64,000 bases of DNA, taken from NCBI GenBank assembly GCA_002399445.1, contig DHDR01000019.1, positions 207,274-271,273 on the forward strand, given 5' to 3'. The stretch comes from Ruminococcaceae bacterium UBA4871 (GTDB lineage Bacteria > Bacillota > Clostridia > Oscillospirales > Acutalibacteraceae). A program made the translations under genes and the position numbers. Below the pieces are notes generated by a model. The model had not been told where the DNA came from, ran no database searches, and saw nothing but the letters and a program-made list of their open reading frames with translations. Shown piece by piece: positions 1-9,386 of this stretch (positions are counted from its first letter, which is position 1; each line of letters opens with the position of its first letter).

Positions 1-701
1 CGGCACACGTCATCGAAATTGGCGATTAGACCAGAACGATATGGCTGATGAATCCGATCCTGTACAGCAACTCGAAGATTTTCAATATTCCCAGAAAACA
101 GAGATGCCACCATCAGCGCTGAACGAGAAAGATTATAAACAGCATCTGCTCGGCTATAGGTATCCGGCAAGATAGAACGTGCTTTTTCCGTTTTCAGCTC
201 AAACGGCGGAATGAACACCACAAACTGGATTTTTTCAGACACTGGTACGCTGACGCTGTATACCTTGCCGCCTTCAATGGCAGAAGTAACTAAACCGCCT
301 TCCAATGCGGGAGCAACATTGTCAGGGTGACCTTCAATTTTTGTTGCCAGTGTAACCAATTCTTTGTCACTTAAGGGGCTGCCAAGCAGCCGATTGGCCC
401 CTAAAATGCCTGCCACAATGCAGGCAGAACTGCTGCCCAGGCCACGCGCCATCGGTATATTATTGAGCTGTACAATTTTGAGCCCCGGCAATTTTCTGCC
501 ACACTGTTCATAGAGCTGCTTTGCTGCCCAATATATTAAATTATGTTCATCCAGCGGAACTTCCACATCATCTTTACAGGAAATGTCAATGGAATCTGAT
601 TCCTCCATCCAAACCTGATTGTATAGATTTAAGGCAATGCCAAGGGAATCAAAACCAGAACCCAAATTGGCACTGGTTGCCGGTACTTGTATCCGTATCA
701 T
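1..701 (-). CDS. thrB: homoserine kinase (partial, 3' end outside window)
   Basis: Phosphorylates L-homoserine to O-phosphohomoserine in the cytoplasm, the step before threonine synthase. About 233 N-terminal residues are visible of the usual ~300. The start reads MIRIQVPATSANLG, typical of GHMP kinases, and the ATP-binding loop ARGLGSSSA is present. I chose the ATG at 701 because GGAG lies 8 bases upstream; the ATG at 707 is too close to that site. It lies 62 bp downstream of hom on the same strand, so the two form a threonine operon. The C-terminal part runs off the window start, so an intact stop cannot be confirmed. Confidence 0.95.
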   Translation of the reverse strand, partial: MIRIQVPATSANLGSGFDSLGIALNLYNQVWMEESDSIDISCKDDVEVPLDEHNLIYWAAKQLYEQCGRKLPGLKIVQLNNIPMARGLGSSSACIVAGILGANRLLGSPLSDKELVTLATKIEGHPDNVAPALEGGLVTSAIEGGKVYSVSVPVSEKIQFVVFIPPFELKTEKARSILPDTYSRADAVYNLSRSALMVASLFSGNIENLRVAVQDRIHQPYRSGLIANFDDVC

Positions 702-763
702 TTTCATTACTCCAAACTCAAGTTTCTCTTTTTTATTGTATGGATAAAGAAAACCCACAATAT

Positions 764-2008
764 TTACATTTCACCGATACGAATACGACTGTCAATCGTA
801 ACGCCTGAAGCTGAAAGCTGCTGCAGCTTTTTGTCACACTCTTGTTCTGGCAAATCACCCGTTACAAATGCAAATTCACCAGTTAGCGCATGTTTCCGCA
901 GCAAACGTGACACTCCCGGAAAAAGTTCAGCGGCTTTTTCAAACGCATTGTCTGAATTGATTGCATGTGCACGAATATAGAATGCGCGGACACCGCTGCG
1001 ATAATCTTCCACATAATCCGGAGCTCCATCTGACCAATATAGATATTTGCGCGCTTTCAAGTGCTTGACACAATCAATAACATCTGCCACCACCGCACTC
1101 GCAGTCGGCATTTTGCCGGCACCTTTTCCATAAAAGACAACATCGCCAGTAATATCCCCGCGTACCATAATTCCATTGAATACACCATCCACATTGGCAA
1201 GCTGGCTGTCTCGGTCAATAAACATTGGGCAGACAATAATTTGAAGTTTTTTATTATGCATCCGCTTTGCTTCACCAATGAGCTTAACCACACCGCCCCA
1301 CTTTTCAGCATACTCCACATCTGCCCGAGAGATTTTTGTGATTCCCTCCGTATGCACCTGCTCAGGATAAACATGCTTGCCATAAGCAAGAGAAGCCAAA
1401 ATGCAGATTTTTCGGCATGCATCAATACCTTCTATATCAGCAGTTGGGTCCCGCTCTGCATAGCCAAGCCGTTGTGCTTCAGCTAAAGCATCGGCAAAAT
1501 CCGCACCGTCACGAAACATCTTCGTTAAAATATAATTTGTTGTACCATTCAGAATCCCCGCAACACCGACCACAACGTTTGCTGCCAAGCACTGACTCAT
1601 GGGGCGAATAATCGGAATTCCACCTCCGACACTTGCCTCAAACAAAAAGTTGACATTATTATCTTTTGCAACCTGCAGCAAATCCGCACCTTTTGCCGCT
1701 ACCAGCTCTTTATTAGAAGTCACAACACTTTTACCCGCAAGCAGACAGCGGCGCACATAATCATACGCGGGGTCCAGCCCGCCCATCACTTCCACTACAA
1801 TCTTCACTTCTGGGTCATTTAAAATCTGGTCGAAAGATTTGGTAAAGGTACCCATCATCGGAGGCTCTGGAAAATCCCGACGCACAAGAACATATTTTAC
1901 ATGCATACGTTCATGTGCCCGGCGCGTCAGGCCCTCTGCATGCTTTGTAAGCACTTCAATAACTCCGGTTCCAACCACGCCGTATCCCATAACTGCAATC
2001 TCGACCAT
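764..2008 (-). CDS. hom: homoserine dehydrogenase
   Basis: NAD(P)H-dependent reduction of aspartate semialdehyde to homoserine, the branch point to threonine and methionine. The 414-residue protein has the N-terminal nucleotide loop GYGVVGTG (residues 8-15), the substrate-region motif GGGIPIIRP and a C-terminal ~80-residue ACT-like region, which in this family gives feedback inhibition by threonine. Length matches the ACT-containing form. AAGGAG precedes the ATG at 2008. It is first in a hom-thrB operon. A 23-bp tandem repeat overlapping the likely promoter lies 58 bp upstream and may be an operator. Confidence 0.96.
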   Translation of the reverse strand: MVEIAVMGYGVVGTGVIEVLTKHAEGLTRRAHERMHVKYVLVRRDFPEPPMMGTFTKSFDQILNDPEVKIVVEVMGGLDPAYDYVRRCLLAGKSVVTSNKELVAAKGADLLQVAKDNNVNFLFEASVGGGIPIIRPMSQCLAANVVVGVAGILNGTTNYILTKMFRDGADFADALAEAQRLGYAERDPTADIEGIDACRKICILASLAYGKHVYPEQVHTEGITKISRADVEYAEKWGGVVKLIGEAKRMHNKKLQIIVCPMFIDRDSQLANVDGVFNGIMVRGDITGDVVFYGKGAGKMPTASAVVADVIDCVKHLKARKYLYWSDGAPDYVEDYRSGVRAFYIRAHAINSDNAFEKAAELFPGVSRLLRKHALTGEFAFVTGDLPEQECDKKLQQLSASGVTIDSRIRIGEM

Positions 2009-2065
2009 ATTTCAGCACTCCTTACCCATTTGCATTCTGCGGACAGTTCTGCTTTGAAAATATAA

Positions 2066-2111
2066 ATCGTACGCTTTAACAGTTTAACATCGTACGCTTT
2101 AACAGTTTAAC
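2066..2111. repeat. two exact tandem copies of a 23-bp unit upstream of hom
   Basis: Copies lie at 2066-2088 and 2089-2111 and are identical. Each holds the palindromic core CGTACG and, on the hom strand, GTTAAACTGTTAAA. The distal copy overlaps a possible -10 element of the hom promoter, so binding of a regulator is plausible but is inference. Confidence 0.85.
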
Positions 2112-2132
2112 ATCTTTTTCTACAGGTTTCAA
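2104..2132 (-). promoter_or_regulatory. possible sigma-A promoter of hom-thrB
   Basis: On the minus strand TTGAAA (2132-2127) and TAAACT (2109-2104) are separated by 17 bases. The -10 lies within the 23-bp repeat. The match to consensus is moderate, and no other promoter is clearer in this intergenic region. Confidence 0.4.
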
Positions 2133-2183
2133 CAGTTTTTCTTTGCTTAAATAGAATCAGTCAAGAGGAATATATGCACACAG

Positions 2184-2218
2184 GGCTGCTGCAGTATGCA
2201 AAAAGCACTACAGCAGCC
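2184..2218. other. 12-bp stem-loop after the penicillin-binding protein gene
   Basis: GGCTGCTGCAGT (2184-2195) pairs with ACTACAGCAGCC (2207-2218), with one wobble pair and an 11-base loop. It sits just past the stop of the class A PBP gene, where a terminator would be expected, but there is no T-tract on either side. It may be a weak terminator or an mRNA 3' stabiliser. Confidence 0.45.
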
Positions 2219-2232
2219 TTGGTGAAGGTTTA

Positions 2233-4581
2233 CTATTTTTTACTGGACGACGCTGAATCCGGTCCTGCCGATTCAGTTTTACTCTCATTAGGAGCCTGCG
2301 ACATCTCAGAATATTTGCTGGAAGCTTCCGACTGCTGAGAAGTTTCCGGCTGACTGCTCGTTTCGTTTGTTGGTTCACTACTATCCTGCTGATTTTGGCT
2401 GTTAGTATCATCAGCCGTACTGCTGCTGTTTTCCTCATCCTCGGATGCTGCATCCAAGTCAAACTCTCCGCTGCAAGTTTGAGGCAAATTATGAATATCA
2501 TAATAACCGGTTTGAGTATCTGAACAGTTGCTTCCCGCCAGCAAACCAGAATGCATACAATACTGTCTGGCAACCATATTGCCGTCAAACGTAAAATCTT
2601 TGGGTGCTTTGGTAGAAAGATACTTTTCAAAAATGCCTCTCCACAACGCCTTGGAATAACTGGTGCTGGAAAGTGTCTTATTCCGGCCATAGCCTGTCCA
2701 CACCGCACCGGTCGCATAAGGGGAACAACCAACAAACCAGCTATTCACATCTTTATCCGTTGTACCGGTTTTACCAACAATGTCCCATCCGTCAATATTG
2801 ACTGCTTTTGCAGTTCCTTCTGTTACAACTGTACGCAGCAAACGATTCATGATAGATGCGGAAACCGAACTAATTGCCTGAACAGGGGCTCTTTTTGTAT
2901 TATCGATAATGACATTTCCACTGTGATCGACGATCTTATAAAACGTATAAGGCTGATAATACTTTCCTCCATTGCCAAATATCTCAAAGGCAGCTGCCAT
3001 ATTCAGTACAGTCACACCGTGCGTTTGACCACCAAGAGCCATACCGCCTAGTGATTTGCTGTCTGTCTGCACAAGGCAGTTGGAAAAGCCGAGTTTCTGT
3101 GTCATAAAATTATAACTCTGTAAGACCCCATAAGCCTTACATACCTGAGCAGCAGCGCAGTTGTAGGAATTTGCCAGTGCTTCCTGTACCGTCACGTCTC
3201 CATGACAGACAGCAGACATTGTTTCTGAACTGTAGTTATTGGGTCCGGCACTGCCATTTGGAAAATAATTGTCGATTTTTTCATCTTTTACTAAAGAAGA
3301 ATAAGTAATCTGGCCTTTATCCAGAGCCGGTGCATAAGTTGAAATCGGCTTTACAGAAGAACCAGATTGGAACTTCAGCATTGTAGCATAAGAATTTACA
3401 AGATTGCCTGTCTTAACATTGCGGCTTCCGACAGTTGCTAAAACCCGACCGTCATATCCTACTGCACAAAATCCTGTTTGTACCTGTTGATCATCATCCA
3501 ACACACCACTGTGAAGAATATAATTTTGTGCGATATTCTGGAGATTTTTGTCCTCTGCCGAATAAATTTTAAGCCCGGAACTGTAAATCATGTTACTTGC
3601 CGCACTTGCAGAGCAACTGTATTTACTCATCAACGCACTTTGCACATCACGAATAACTGCTTCCGTATACCAATCCCATACCTGTTGAGTATTGCTGGAA
3701 CTTTTTTTACCGACAAAAGTCATATGCTCACTTTCATTCATGGCCTGTGCATATTCAGCATCTGTAATTCGCTTCTGGTCATGCATAGCAGCCAGAACAA
3801 TCTGCTGGCGTTTACGGTTATTATCTTTATTGACCAGCGGTGTATACTTTGCAGGATTCTGTGTGATCCCCGCAATTGCCGCACATTGAGCAATATCACA
3901 ATTCTGAATGTTTTTCCCAAAATACAGATTTGCCGCAGCCTGCACTCCCTGTGTGCCTGAGCCAAATGGGACACAATTCAAATATGCTTCTAAGATCTGC
4001 TCTTTACTGTATTTTTTCTCTAAATTAATCGCACGGAAAATTTCCTTCACTTTGCGTGTAAGGCTGACTTCATTTTCCTGTGTCAAATTTTTAATCAACT
4101 GCTGCGTAATCGTAGATCCACCAAAATTGTCAGCCCCACCTGCAAGGTTGAAAACAGCATGCATGGTGCGTCCCCAGTCCACACCTTTATGGTCCCAGAA
4201 GCGTTTGTCCTCAATGGACACAATCGCATCTTTCATGGCCTGGGGGATTTTCGCATAATTTACCCAAATACGTTGTTCCCCACTGTGCAGGGAAAGTTTT
4301 TGCACAGGCTGATTTTTATTATCTCCAGAACCATTTACATAAAGATAGCTTGTATAAGTCTGCTTATACTCCTTTAGGTCGATTTTAACAGATTCATCTT
4401 TCATACTGTATATGAAAGTAAGCAGGGAAATGCCCACGATTACCGCTGTTATCAGCAAAATTGCAAAAATCGTCAGCAAGATTCTACCAGCTACTTTAAA
4501 AGCCGATAGGGTAGTAGAACCAACTGTGCGATCCTTCAGTTGCCCCTTCGTCAAATTCGTCGCTCTGTCCGTTTTCCTCAT
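2233..4581 (-). CDS. class A penicillin-binding protein (bifunctional transglycosylase/transpeptidase)
   Basis: Polymerises and crosslinks peptidoglycan at the outer face of the membrane. The 782-residue protein has a cytoplasmic N-terminus, one membrane segment (about 31-57), a GT51 glycosyltransferase domain with EDKRFWDHKG (catalytic Glu at 124) and GGSTITQQLIKN (154-165), then a penicillin-binding domain with SSVK (Ser408/Lys411), SYN (472-474) and KTGTT (604-608). The last ~95 residues are a Ser/Gln/Asn/Glu-rich low-complexity tail, common in Firmicute PBP1a proteins. GGAGG precedes the ATG. It appears monocistronic and is divergent from the small protein gene at 4831. Confidence 0.96.
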   Translation of the reverse strand: MRKTDRATNLTKGQLKDRTVGSTTLSAFKVAGRILLTIFAILLITAVIVGISLLTFIYSMKDESVKIDLKEYKQTYTSYLYVNGSGDNKNQPVQKLSLHSGEQRIWVNYAKIPQAMKDAIVSIEDKRFWDHKGVDWGRTMHAVFNLAGGADNFGGSTITQQLIKNLTQENEVSLTRKVKEIFRAINLEKKYSKEQILEAYLNCVPFGSGTQGVQAAANLYFGKNIQNCDIAQCAAIAGITQNPAKYTPLVNKDNNRKRQQIVLAAMHDQKRITDAEYAQAMNESEHMTFVGKKSSSNTQQVWDWYTEAVIRDVQSALMSKYSCSASAASNMIYSSGLKIYSAEDKNLQNIAQNYILHSGVLDDDQQVQTGFCAVGYDGRVLATVGSRNVKTGNLVNSYATMLKFQSGSSVKPISTYAPALDKGQITYSSLVKDEKIDNYFPNGSAGPNNYSSETMSAVCHGDVTVQEALANSYNCAAAQVCKAYGVLQSYNFMTQKLGFSNCLVQTDSKSLGGMALGGQTHGVTVLNMAAAFEIFGNGGKYYQPYTFYKIVDHSGNVIIDNTKRAPVQAISSVSASIMNRLLRTVVTEGTAKAVNIDGWDIVGKTGTTDKDVNSWFVGCSPYATGAVWTGYGRNKTLSSTSYSKALWRGIFEKYLSTKAPKDFTFDGNMVARQYCMHSGLLAGSNCSDTQTGYYDIHNLPQTCSGEFDLDAASEDEENSSSTADDTNSQNQQDSSEPTNETSSQPETSQQSEASSKYSEMSQAPNESKTESAGPDSASSSKK

Positions 4582-4830
4582 ACTTGTTTTTCCTCCACTG
4601 TCGCAGCCAACGTCCGGATGCGATTGAAAAGGGTATTACAACTTCATTTCAACAAATCATATATACCATCATACATTGTTTAAACCCATTCATTGAATAT
4701 GTTGCCCGCCGTTGGTATCAATCATAAATCACTGTCTTCAGCTTCACCCTTTTGCAATTTCTGCTGAGTGTAAATAAAGAAATGTATATTTTTCCATAAA
4801 ATACACAAACTGCATCTGAGGTGATGCTCT

Positions 4831-5229
4831 ATGAAGAAACTGAATACGGTAATATTGGTATGCGCAGTTGCCATTACTGCTCTGCTGGTAGTTACTTTAT
4901 CCATAACCAGCGAAGTACGTGAAACAAAAAAGACTCCATCCAGCACATTCGTTTATTCTAGCGCAAATGCAGCATCAAGTCAAGAAAGTAACACGCTTTC
5001 CACAACTTCGCCGGCTTCATCCAGCGCAAGTGAGCAGCAGGCAATTTACCTTGTGAAAACTTATAAAGGGAAAATAGGAATTTTCCATGTCGGCGAAACT
5101 GTACCTTTCCGCATATTAAATGTTTTGGTCCAAAACCTGCCAAAAGCCGATCAACAGCTTCTGGAAAGCGGCATTTCTGTCCAGACTTCTGAGGAGCTGC
5201 AACAAATTATCGAAGACTACGTCAGCTAA
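4831..5229 (+). CDS. small membrane-anchored protein with BofC-like C-terminal region
   Basis: 132 residues. An N-terminal uncleaved or signal-type hydrophobic segment (about 5-27) is followed by a Ser/Ala/Thr-rich linker (about 42-68) and a compact C-terminal region of about 65 residues starting YLVKTYKGKIGIFHVGE. That region resembles the C-terminal domain of BofC, a forespore protein that restrains sigma-K activation in Bacillus. The protein lacks the rest of BofC, so the role is unknown. The start is supported by GAGGTGA 6 bases upstream. It is divergent from the PBP gene. A role in spore or envelope biology is inference only. Confidence 0.75.
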   Translation: MKKLNTVILVCAVAITALLVVTLSITSEVRETKKTPSSTFVYSSANAASSQESNTLSTTSPASSSASEQQAIYLVKTYKGKIGIFHVGETVPFRILNVLVQNLPKADQQLLESGISVQTSEELQQIIEDYVS

Positions 5230-5296
5230 TTTCAGTGACTTCTTAAACTAATCCGTATGAATGATATGATTCTCCTTCTTCTATGTGATCTCAATA

Positions 5297-5359
5297 TTTA
5301 CGGACAAGTTTGTTCTCTTTATAAGAGAGTAATGGGAATGAACTAATTTTGTCCGTAAA
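5297..5359. repeat. 11-bp inverted repeat with imperfect long stem
   Basis: TTTACGGACAA (5297-5307) is matched by TTGTCCGTAAA (5349-5359), with further partial pairing inside (GTTC against GAAC). It lies in the 271-bp gap between the BofC-like gene and the dehydrogenase. There is no T-run, so it is not a standard terminator. It could be an operator, a loose terminator or a small mobile remnant. Confidence 0.5.
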
Positions 5360-5500
5360 ATGCTGAGTAAAATAATTTGTGGAAGTCATTCATGAACTGC
5401 CACTTATTTCCCATACGGACATCAGAATTTATTTTCATCCTGATGCCCGCATACCCAATTTTATTCTAAAAATTAAAAACTCGGAAGGGAAGTAAAACTT

Positions 5501-6361
5501 ATGCAGCCACAACCCCATAACACATTTCCGCCTCAGCATCAAAACCGCCAGCCTGGCAGGGAAGCCGAAATGAATCCACGTCCTCAGTATGATAATCCAG
5601 CATACAAGGCATCAGGAAAACTGGCCGGAAAAAAAGCAATCATAACAGGAGGTGACAGCGGGATTGGCCGTGCAATTGCATTGGCTTACGCTAAAGAAGG
5701 CGCAGATGTGGCGATTATCCATCTCTGTGAAAACGGCGATGCACAAGAAACCATCAAAGCTATCGAGAGCATAGGCAGAAAGTGCATAGCAATCCCCTCG
5801 GATCTTCGTATTGAAAAGAATGCTGCTCATGCAGTGGAACAGGCTGTATCACAGCTTGGTGGAATCGATATTCTAATTAATAACGCTGCCGTACAGTATC
5901 CGCAAAACAGCCTGCTGGATATTACGGAAGAACAACTGATAGATACTTTTAAAAGCAATTTCTTTTCGTACTTTTATATGACAAAGGCAGTATTACCTCA
6001 TCTATCAAACGGCTGTGCCATGATAAACACTGCCTCCATTACTGCTTTTGAAGGTAACCAAACCTTAATTGATTACTCCTCTACCAAAGGGGCAATCGTT
6101 TCATTTACACGGTCGATGGCTCTTTCCTTAATAGACAAGGGCATTCGTGTCAATGCGGTTGCACCCGGTCCTGTCTGGACACCGTTGATTGTATCCAGCT
6201 TTGCTCCGGAAAAAGTGCAGACCTTCGGTTCTACCAGCCCAATGCAAAGGGCTGCTCAGCCATATGAATTGGCACCTGCTTATGTCTTTCTGGGATGTGA
6301 AGATTCTTCTAATATATCGGGTCAAATTTTTCATGTCAATAGCGGAACAATTATCAACTAA
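5501..6361 (+). CDS. short-chain dehydrogenase/reductase (general-stress type)
   Basis: A cytoplasmic NAD(P)-dependent oxidoreductase of 286 residues. The Rossmann motif TGGDSGIGRA lies near residue 50, NNAA near 128 and the catalytic YSSTK near 192, preceded by the Ser of INTASITAF. The extra ~40-residue Pro/Gln/Asn-rich N-terminus (PQPHNTFPPQHQNRQPG) is typical of the YhdF/YdaD-type general-stress SDRs, which are longer than classical SDRs. The start has GGAAGGGAAG upstream. It is monocistronic and ends in a strong terminator. The substrate cannot be read from sequence. Confidence 0.92.
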   Translation: MQPQPHNTFPPQHQNRQPGREAEMNPRPQYDNPAYKASGKLAGKKAIITGGDSGIGRAIALAYAKEGADVAIIHLCENGDAQETIKAIESIGRKCIAIPSDLRIEKNAAHAVEQAVSQLGGIDILINNAAVQYPQNSLLDITEEQLIDTFKSNFFSYFYMTKAVLPHLSNGCAMINTASITAFEGNQTLIDYSSTKGAIVSFTRSMALSLIDKGIRVNAVAPGPVWTPLIVSSFAPEKVQTFGSTSPMQRAAQPYELAPAYVFLGCEDSSNISGQIFHVNSGTIIN

Positions 6362-6433
6362 GCATAAAATTGGATTGATTTTAGGTAGTAAGTGGTGTAT
6401 TTGCCCTGTTAGACTATGAAAAGTTATAAAAAA

Positions 6434-6471
6434 AGAACCGGAGATATTTTTGATGTCTCCGGTTCTTTTTT
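6434..6471 (+). terminator. Rho-independent terminator of the SDR gene
   Basis: AGAACCGGAGA pairs with TCTCCGGTTCT (11-bp stem), followed by TTTTTT. Confidence 0.9.
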
Positions 6472-6641
6472 ATCAAGAGAGCGGTTTCAATGAAAGCAAT
6501 GGAAAATTACGCCATATCATCAGGCTCGTCCATATTCTTAACATACAAAGTATGAAACAATCTAGAGACAGTTAAGTGATATTACAAATTCACTTAATCA
6601 TGCAGTGGAATCAAGATATTACAATTCTTGTGAATGACCGT

Positions 6642-7241
6642 CTAAGGAATCTGCTTACAGCGTATGGTAACACGCCGCTGCCCATCAAGCGTACAAGTGA
6701 ACAAAGTCAAGTCCCAATCACCGGACTCCATTTGCTTCACATCTTGTTTGGGAATCGTTTCCATTCCCGAAACACGGTAGCGATATACGTTTCCGTTAAC
6801 ATCTGTAAAAGTAACTGAATCTCCTATAGACAAACAATGCAGAAGGCCAAAATGCCGCTGATAATTATGGCCTGCAATAATTAATGTTCCTTTTTGCAAG
6901 GAACCCTGATAACGGCACGGAGCGATACGAAGCAAAGGATAACTCCACTTGTTCAGCACCGGAAGTGTAAGATGAAGAGACGGAATTTTTACGATGCCAA
7001 TATAAGAGTGTCCATTCACAGAAAATTCAGAAGTTTTCCCATTGTCAGTCTGAGCTGTTTGTCCCACAAAACTAACCTGCTGATTTGGCAACTGCTTTTC
7101 AATTTGTGTAACGACATCAGCGGCTGCTTTGCCTGCCCGCTGATCATCCCAGCGGTTATACAGAACAAGTATTAAAGCACTCAGGACCAAAATCGTACCC
7201 AGCGCCATAAAAATTGTCCCTTTTTTACTTCTGTGGACCAT
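6642..7241 (-). CDS. sortase (second sortase of pilus operon, not class C)
   Basis: A membrane-anchored cysteine transpeptidase of 199 residues. One N-terminal membrane segment (about 9-28) is followed by the catalytic His125 in IIAGHNYQRHFG, Cys183 in LFTCTLDG and Arg190. It lacks the class C lid and the TLLTCTPY/INTHRL signature of the other sortase in the operon. It resembles class D or housekeeping-type enzymes, so it may attach the finished pilus to peptidoglycan, but that role is inferred from context. AAAGG precedes the ATG, 4 bp after the minor pilin gene. It is the last gene of the operon, and no clear terminator follows. Confidence 0.9.
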   Translation of the reverse strand: MVHRSKKGTIFMALGTILVLSALILVLYNRWDDQRAGKAAADVVTQIEKQLPNQQVSFVGQTAQTDNGKTSEFSVNGHSYIGIVKIPSLHLTLPVLNKWSYPLLRIAPCRYQGSLQKGTLIIAGHNYQRHFGLLHCLSIGDSVTFTDVNGNVYRYRVSGMETIPKQDVKQMESGDWDLTLFTCTLDGQRRVTIRCKQIP

Positions 7242-7245
7242 TTTC

Positions 7246-8379
7246 TTAACCTTTCCGTTTCTTATTCATGAGCCAGCCAATACTAAAAAGGACTATACCG
7301 GAAGCTGCCAGCAACGGTACCGGCCACCAGAGCTGTCCAGTCTGCGGCAAATTAGAACCGGAAACTGCAGAAGAACGCTGACCTGCTGATGAACGAACTG
7401 TCCCGATCGGCACTGAGGTATCATCCTGATGATAATGATTGGGAGGAACTGAAGGTTCTCGCTGTGGACCGGAAGAGCTTCCCGGCCATGTATTTGTAAT
7501 GACATAAGACGTTGTGTCTGTACTGTTGGTTGTTTCGATAGTTACCTGATAAGGATTTGGAATACTGCGTTCCACGACTGTCCACTGAGCAGAACTGTCT
7601 TCACTGGACCATTCGTAAGTCCAATTATTTTGATCGGATAAAACTTGCGTATCCAATAATTTTCCATTTTGTAAAATATCAATTGTGATACGGAGGGGAC
7701 GTTTTGCGTCATGGCCGCTATCTGTCCAATGCTTAATGACTTTGTAATGCCAGTTCGACGGGGGATTTCCATGTGAATTCTCTGGGAAAGAATCCTGCGA
7801 AGGCGGGTACACTGGTTCTGACGCAGCAGCGCTGTTTCCTTTTGGATTGACAGTAACATGATAGTCCCATGTATGGGTCTGGCTATCATAGTTTGGCAGG
7901 GAAATCAAAAAAGGATGAAATTGATAAGTCGTGGAACCACTCATAGAATGTCCCAACAAAACAAGATACAATCCGCTTTGAAGATTGTTAAAAACCGCTT
8001 TTCCGTCATTCCCGGACAGTTGAGATGCTGTGACAGGCTTTCCATCTGCAGCAACATATTCGGACAAGGTAGCCGCAGAAGCATCCCACTCACTGGCAGC
8101 AGATAATCCATTGATTTTAATTTTATCTTGATACGTTGAAAATGGGCCTGCATATTCGAATGAACCATTTTTTTTCACTGCTGCAACTCGATAAATTCTG
8201 ACTGGAACCTCTTTCAGAATCTGTCCTCCGTCTTGGCAGTTTACAGTCATAGAGCAAACTTTACTCAGGTCTGCACTGTCATCTGAAGCGGCATAAGTTT
8301 GAATCGGCAGCCAAAAACAAACCAGTAAAGCACAAAAAGCCACTGCCATTAAATGTAAAAAGTGTCGTTTCGCTTTCAT
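7246..8379 (-). CDS. LPxTG-anchored minor pilin with CnaB domain
   Basis: 377 residues, exported and sortase-linked. A signal peptide (about 1-30, ending near QTYA-ASDD) is followed by an N-terminal SpaA/CnaB-like domain (about 40-185) and a linker. A CnaB domain (about 208-298) runs from HYKVIKHWTDS to YVITNTWPG, then a Pro/Ser linker, LPQTG near residue 342, a membrane segment and the basic tail NKKRKG. CnaB domains usually carry Lys-Asn isopeptide bonds that stiffen pili. Its place between the two sortase genes suits a pilus base or accessory subunit. The start is 46 bp after the class C sortase gene. Confidence 0.88.
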   Translation of the reverse strand: MKAKRHFLHLMAVAFCALLVCFWLPIQTYAASDDSADLSKVCSMTVNCQDGGQILKEVPVRIYRVAAVKKNGSFEYAGPFSTYQDKIKINGLSAASEWDASAATLSEYVAADGKPVTASQLSGNDGKAVFNNLQSGLYLVLLGHSMSGSTTYQFHPFLISLPNYDSQTHTWDYHVTVNPKGNSAAASEPVYPPSQDSFPENSHGNPPSNWHYKVIKHWTDSGHDAKRPLRITIDILQNGKLLDTQVLSDQNNWTYEWSSEDSSAQWTVVERSIPNPYQVTIETTNSTDTTSYVITNTWPGSSSGPQREPSVPPNHYHQDDTSVPIGTVRSSAGQRSSAVSGSNLPQTGQLWWPVPLLAASGIVLFSIGWLMNKKRKG

Positions 8380-8425
8380 TGCTTTTGAACGCCATCCTTC
8401 CCTTACCCATAATTTTCAAATTCAT

Positions 8426-9259
8426 TTACTTGTGCTTGCGCCGAATTGTGCTGCTTAAAAGGACAGCAAGCATTGCAAGCAAAATCGGAGCTGCCACAAC
8501 AGGAGCAACAATAATTGGATCAATTTGTACCGCATCTTCTGTAACCTTCAAATCTGCTGCAGCATTTGGAATCCGAAAGCCGCGTACCAACAGCCTATGG
8601 GTATTGATTGCATATGGCGTGCAAGTGAGCAGCGTCACATAATCTTTTCCCGGCGTAATAGCCAAATTTGAAACCTCTGCAGGAAGAACAATCGAAATCT
8701 GGTCAACTTGATAAGTTAAAGTCTGATTTAAAATGCTTAGAGTAAAAGTATCCCCTGCTTTCAACTGATCAAGATCCGTGAAAAGTTTTGCAGAGGGCAG
8801 CCCACGGTGACCTGTAATAATAGCATGTGTACTTTTGCCGCCGACCGGCAGAGAAGAGCCCTCCAGATGACCGGTCCCGGCAGCCAGTATTTCAGCAGAA
8901 GTCCCATGATAAATTGGCAGCTGCACACCTATCTTCTGAATAGTAATATAACCCATCATTCCATTTCCTGTCAAGTTTAAAAGAGATTTGTAGGTTGCAT
9001 CTTTAGGTTCACCATTTTGAAATTTCAGTGGACTTTCAGCCAATTTATGGTTATAATCATTTGCAGCCTGCCACTCCTTCTTGATATCTTTGGTTGTCAG
9101 GGTGGAAACTTTATATTTATAGTCCTCAACTGCACGCGTTGCATGCTTTTGGTTAATAAAATTACTGATGGTTGGGTACAGCAGCACGGAGAGACCTACG
9201 AGAAAAATGACGATTAGAAGAATTGTTGACAGATAGTTTTTTTTCTTCGTTTTCTTCAT
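8426..9259 (-). CDS. srtC: class C (pilin-polymerising) sortase
   Basis: 277 residues. Links pilin subunits covalently through their LPxTG motifs and pilin lysines at the outer membrane face. The N-terminal membrane segment is at about 10-30; catalytic residues are His151 (ITGHRGLP), Cys213 (LLTCTPYAINTHR) and Arg222, and a C-terminal membrane segment follows (about 248-270). The TLLTCTPY..NTHRLLVRG block is the class C signature. I chose the ATG at 9259 because GGGGGAG lies 5 bases upstream, so the 16 extra upstream residues in the open frame are unlikely. It lies just downstream of the major pilin gene, as in SpaA-type pilus loci. Confidence 0.94.
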   Translation of the reverse strand: MKKTKKKNYLSTILLIVIFLVGLSVLLYPTISNFINQKHATRAVEDYKYKVSTLTTKDIKKEWQAANDYNHKLAESPLKFQNGEPKDATYKSLLNLTGNGMMGYITIQKIGVQLPIYHGTSAEILAAGTGHLEGSSLPVGGKSTHAIITGHRGLPSAKLFTDLDQLKAGDTFTLSILNQTLTYQVDQISIVLPAEVSNLAITPGKDYVTLLTCTPYAINTHRLLVRGFRIPNAAADLKVTEDAVQIDPIIVAPVVAAPILLAMLAVLLSSTIRRKHK

Positions 9260-9386
9260 AAGTCTCCCCCTACTGCCGCTTACAGACGGCACATAAGCTG
9301 TCTGCATGCGGACAGTGGATAATGAAAATCGAACTAGTTTGTTTGTACAGCATCAATATTTGCTCGTAAATATTCGATGCAGTTCT

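Noticed and set aside
6572..6597. TTAAGTGA/TCACTTAA stem as pilus operon terminator
   Set aside because: The stem is AT-rich and weak, with no T-run, so a terminator call is not supported.
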